Source: an archaeon (GTDB lineage: Archaea; Nanobdellota; Nanobdellia; Pacearchaeales; GW2011-AR1). From it: 5,504 nt of DNA. This document shows positions 5,503 to 5,504 of this stretch, one piece after another. Under the pieces are notes generated by a model. That model was not told the DNA's origin, made no database searches, and saw only the letters and a list, made by a program, of their open reading frames with translations. Position 1 is the stretch's first letter. Each line of letters starts with the position of its first letter. The position numbers and the translations under genes were made by a program. Location of the stretch: positions 1 through 5,504 of the forward strand of contig DAIEOU010000036.1 of the NCBI GenBank assembly GCA_027348755.1, written 5' to 3'.

Positions 5503-5504
5503 GT

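Noticed and set aside
1..5504. Mobile element, CRISPR array, toxin-antitoxin or defence island
   Set aside because: No direct repeats, terminal inverted repeats, transposase motifs or tRNA were seen; composition looks uniform. The nuclease candidate alone is not enough to call a defence system.

Overview
The window is a compact, AT-rich stretch of archaeal chromosome in which every supported gene is on the minus strand, so it reads from position 5504 down to 1. The archaeal assignment rests on a TFE-type general transcription factor (winged helix plus zinc ribbon) and an MBF1-like helix-turn-helix protein. It is supported by AT-rich boxes about 25 bases before several start codons (leaderless promoter style), four-base ATGA gene overlaps and almost no intergenic DNA. 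The mix of SpoIIM/DUF95 protein, rhomboid, ScpB and a transmembrane thioredoxin-fold protein suggests a small-genome DPANN archaeon (ARMAN / Parvarchaeota / Micrarchaeota / Woesearchaeota-like). That lineage guess is inference from gene style, not a database match.

Layout in order of transcription. A promoter region (5446-5504) precedes tfe (4747-5445), which overlaps a rhomboid intramembrane protease (3953-4750), which overlaps a SpoIIM/DUF95 membrane protein (3387-3956). These three are joined by ATGA stop/start overlaps and are almost certainly one transcript. A 30-base gap with TATA-like boxes (about 3378-3397) precedes scpB (2847-3356), which overlaps a processive-type family 2 glycosyltransferase (1624-2850), again by ATGA. 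A membrane-anchored thioredoxin-fold protein (965-1573) follows; its real N-terminus probably lies upstream, inside the end of the glycosyltransferase gene, and has no ATG, GTG or TTG start. After a 27-base gap with a TTTAAA box comes an MBF1-like regulator (437-937). Six bases later begins a gene (1-430) that runs off the window edge and carries a PD-(D/E)XK nuclease signature.

Taken together the cluster mixes basal transcription (TFE, MBF1-like), chromosome organisation (ScpB), envelope functions (rhomboid, SpoIIM, glycosyltransferase, anchored thioredoxin-fold protein) and a putative DNA-cleaving enzyme. It looks like housekeeping rather than a mobile island. No insertion sequences, CRISPR arrays, tRNA or rRNA genes were seen. 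The least ordinary items are the truncated nuclease candidate, the missing conventional start of the thioredoxin-fold gene, the long lysine/arginine-rich tail of TFE, and the apparent lack of a zinc ribbon in the MBF1-like protein.
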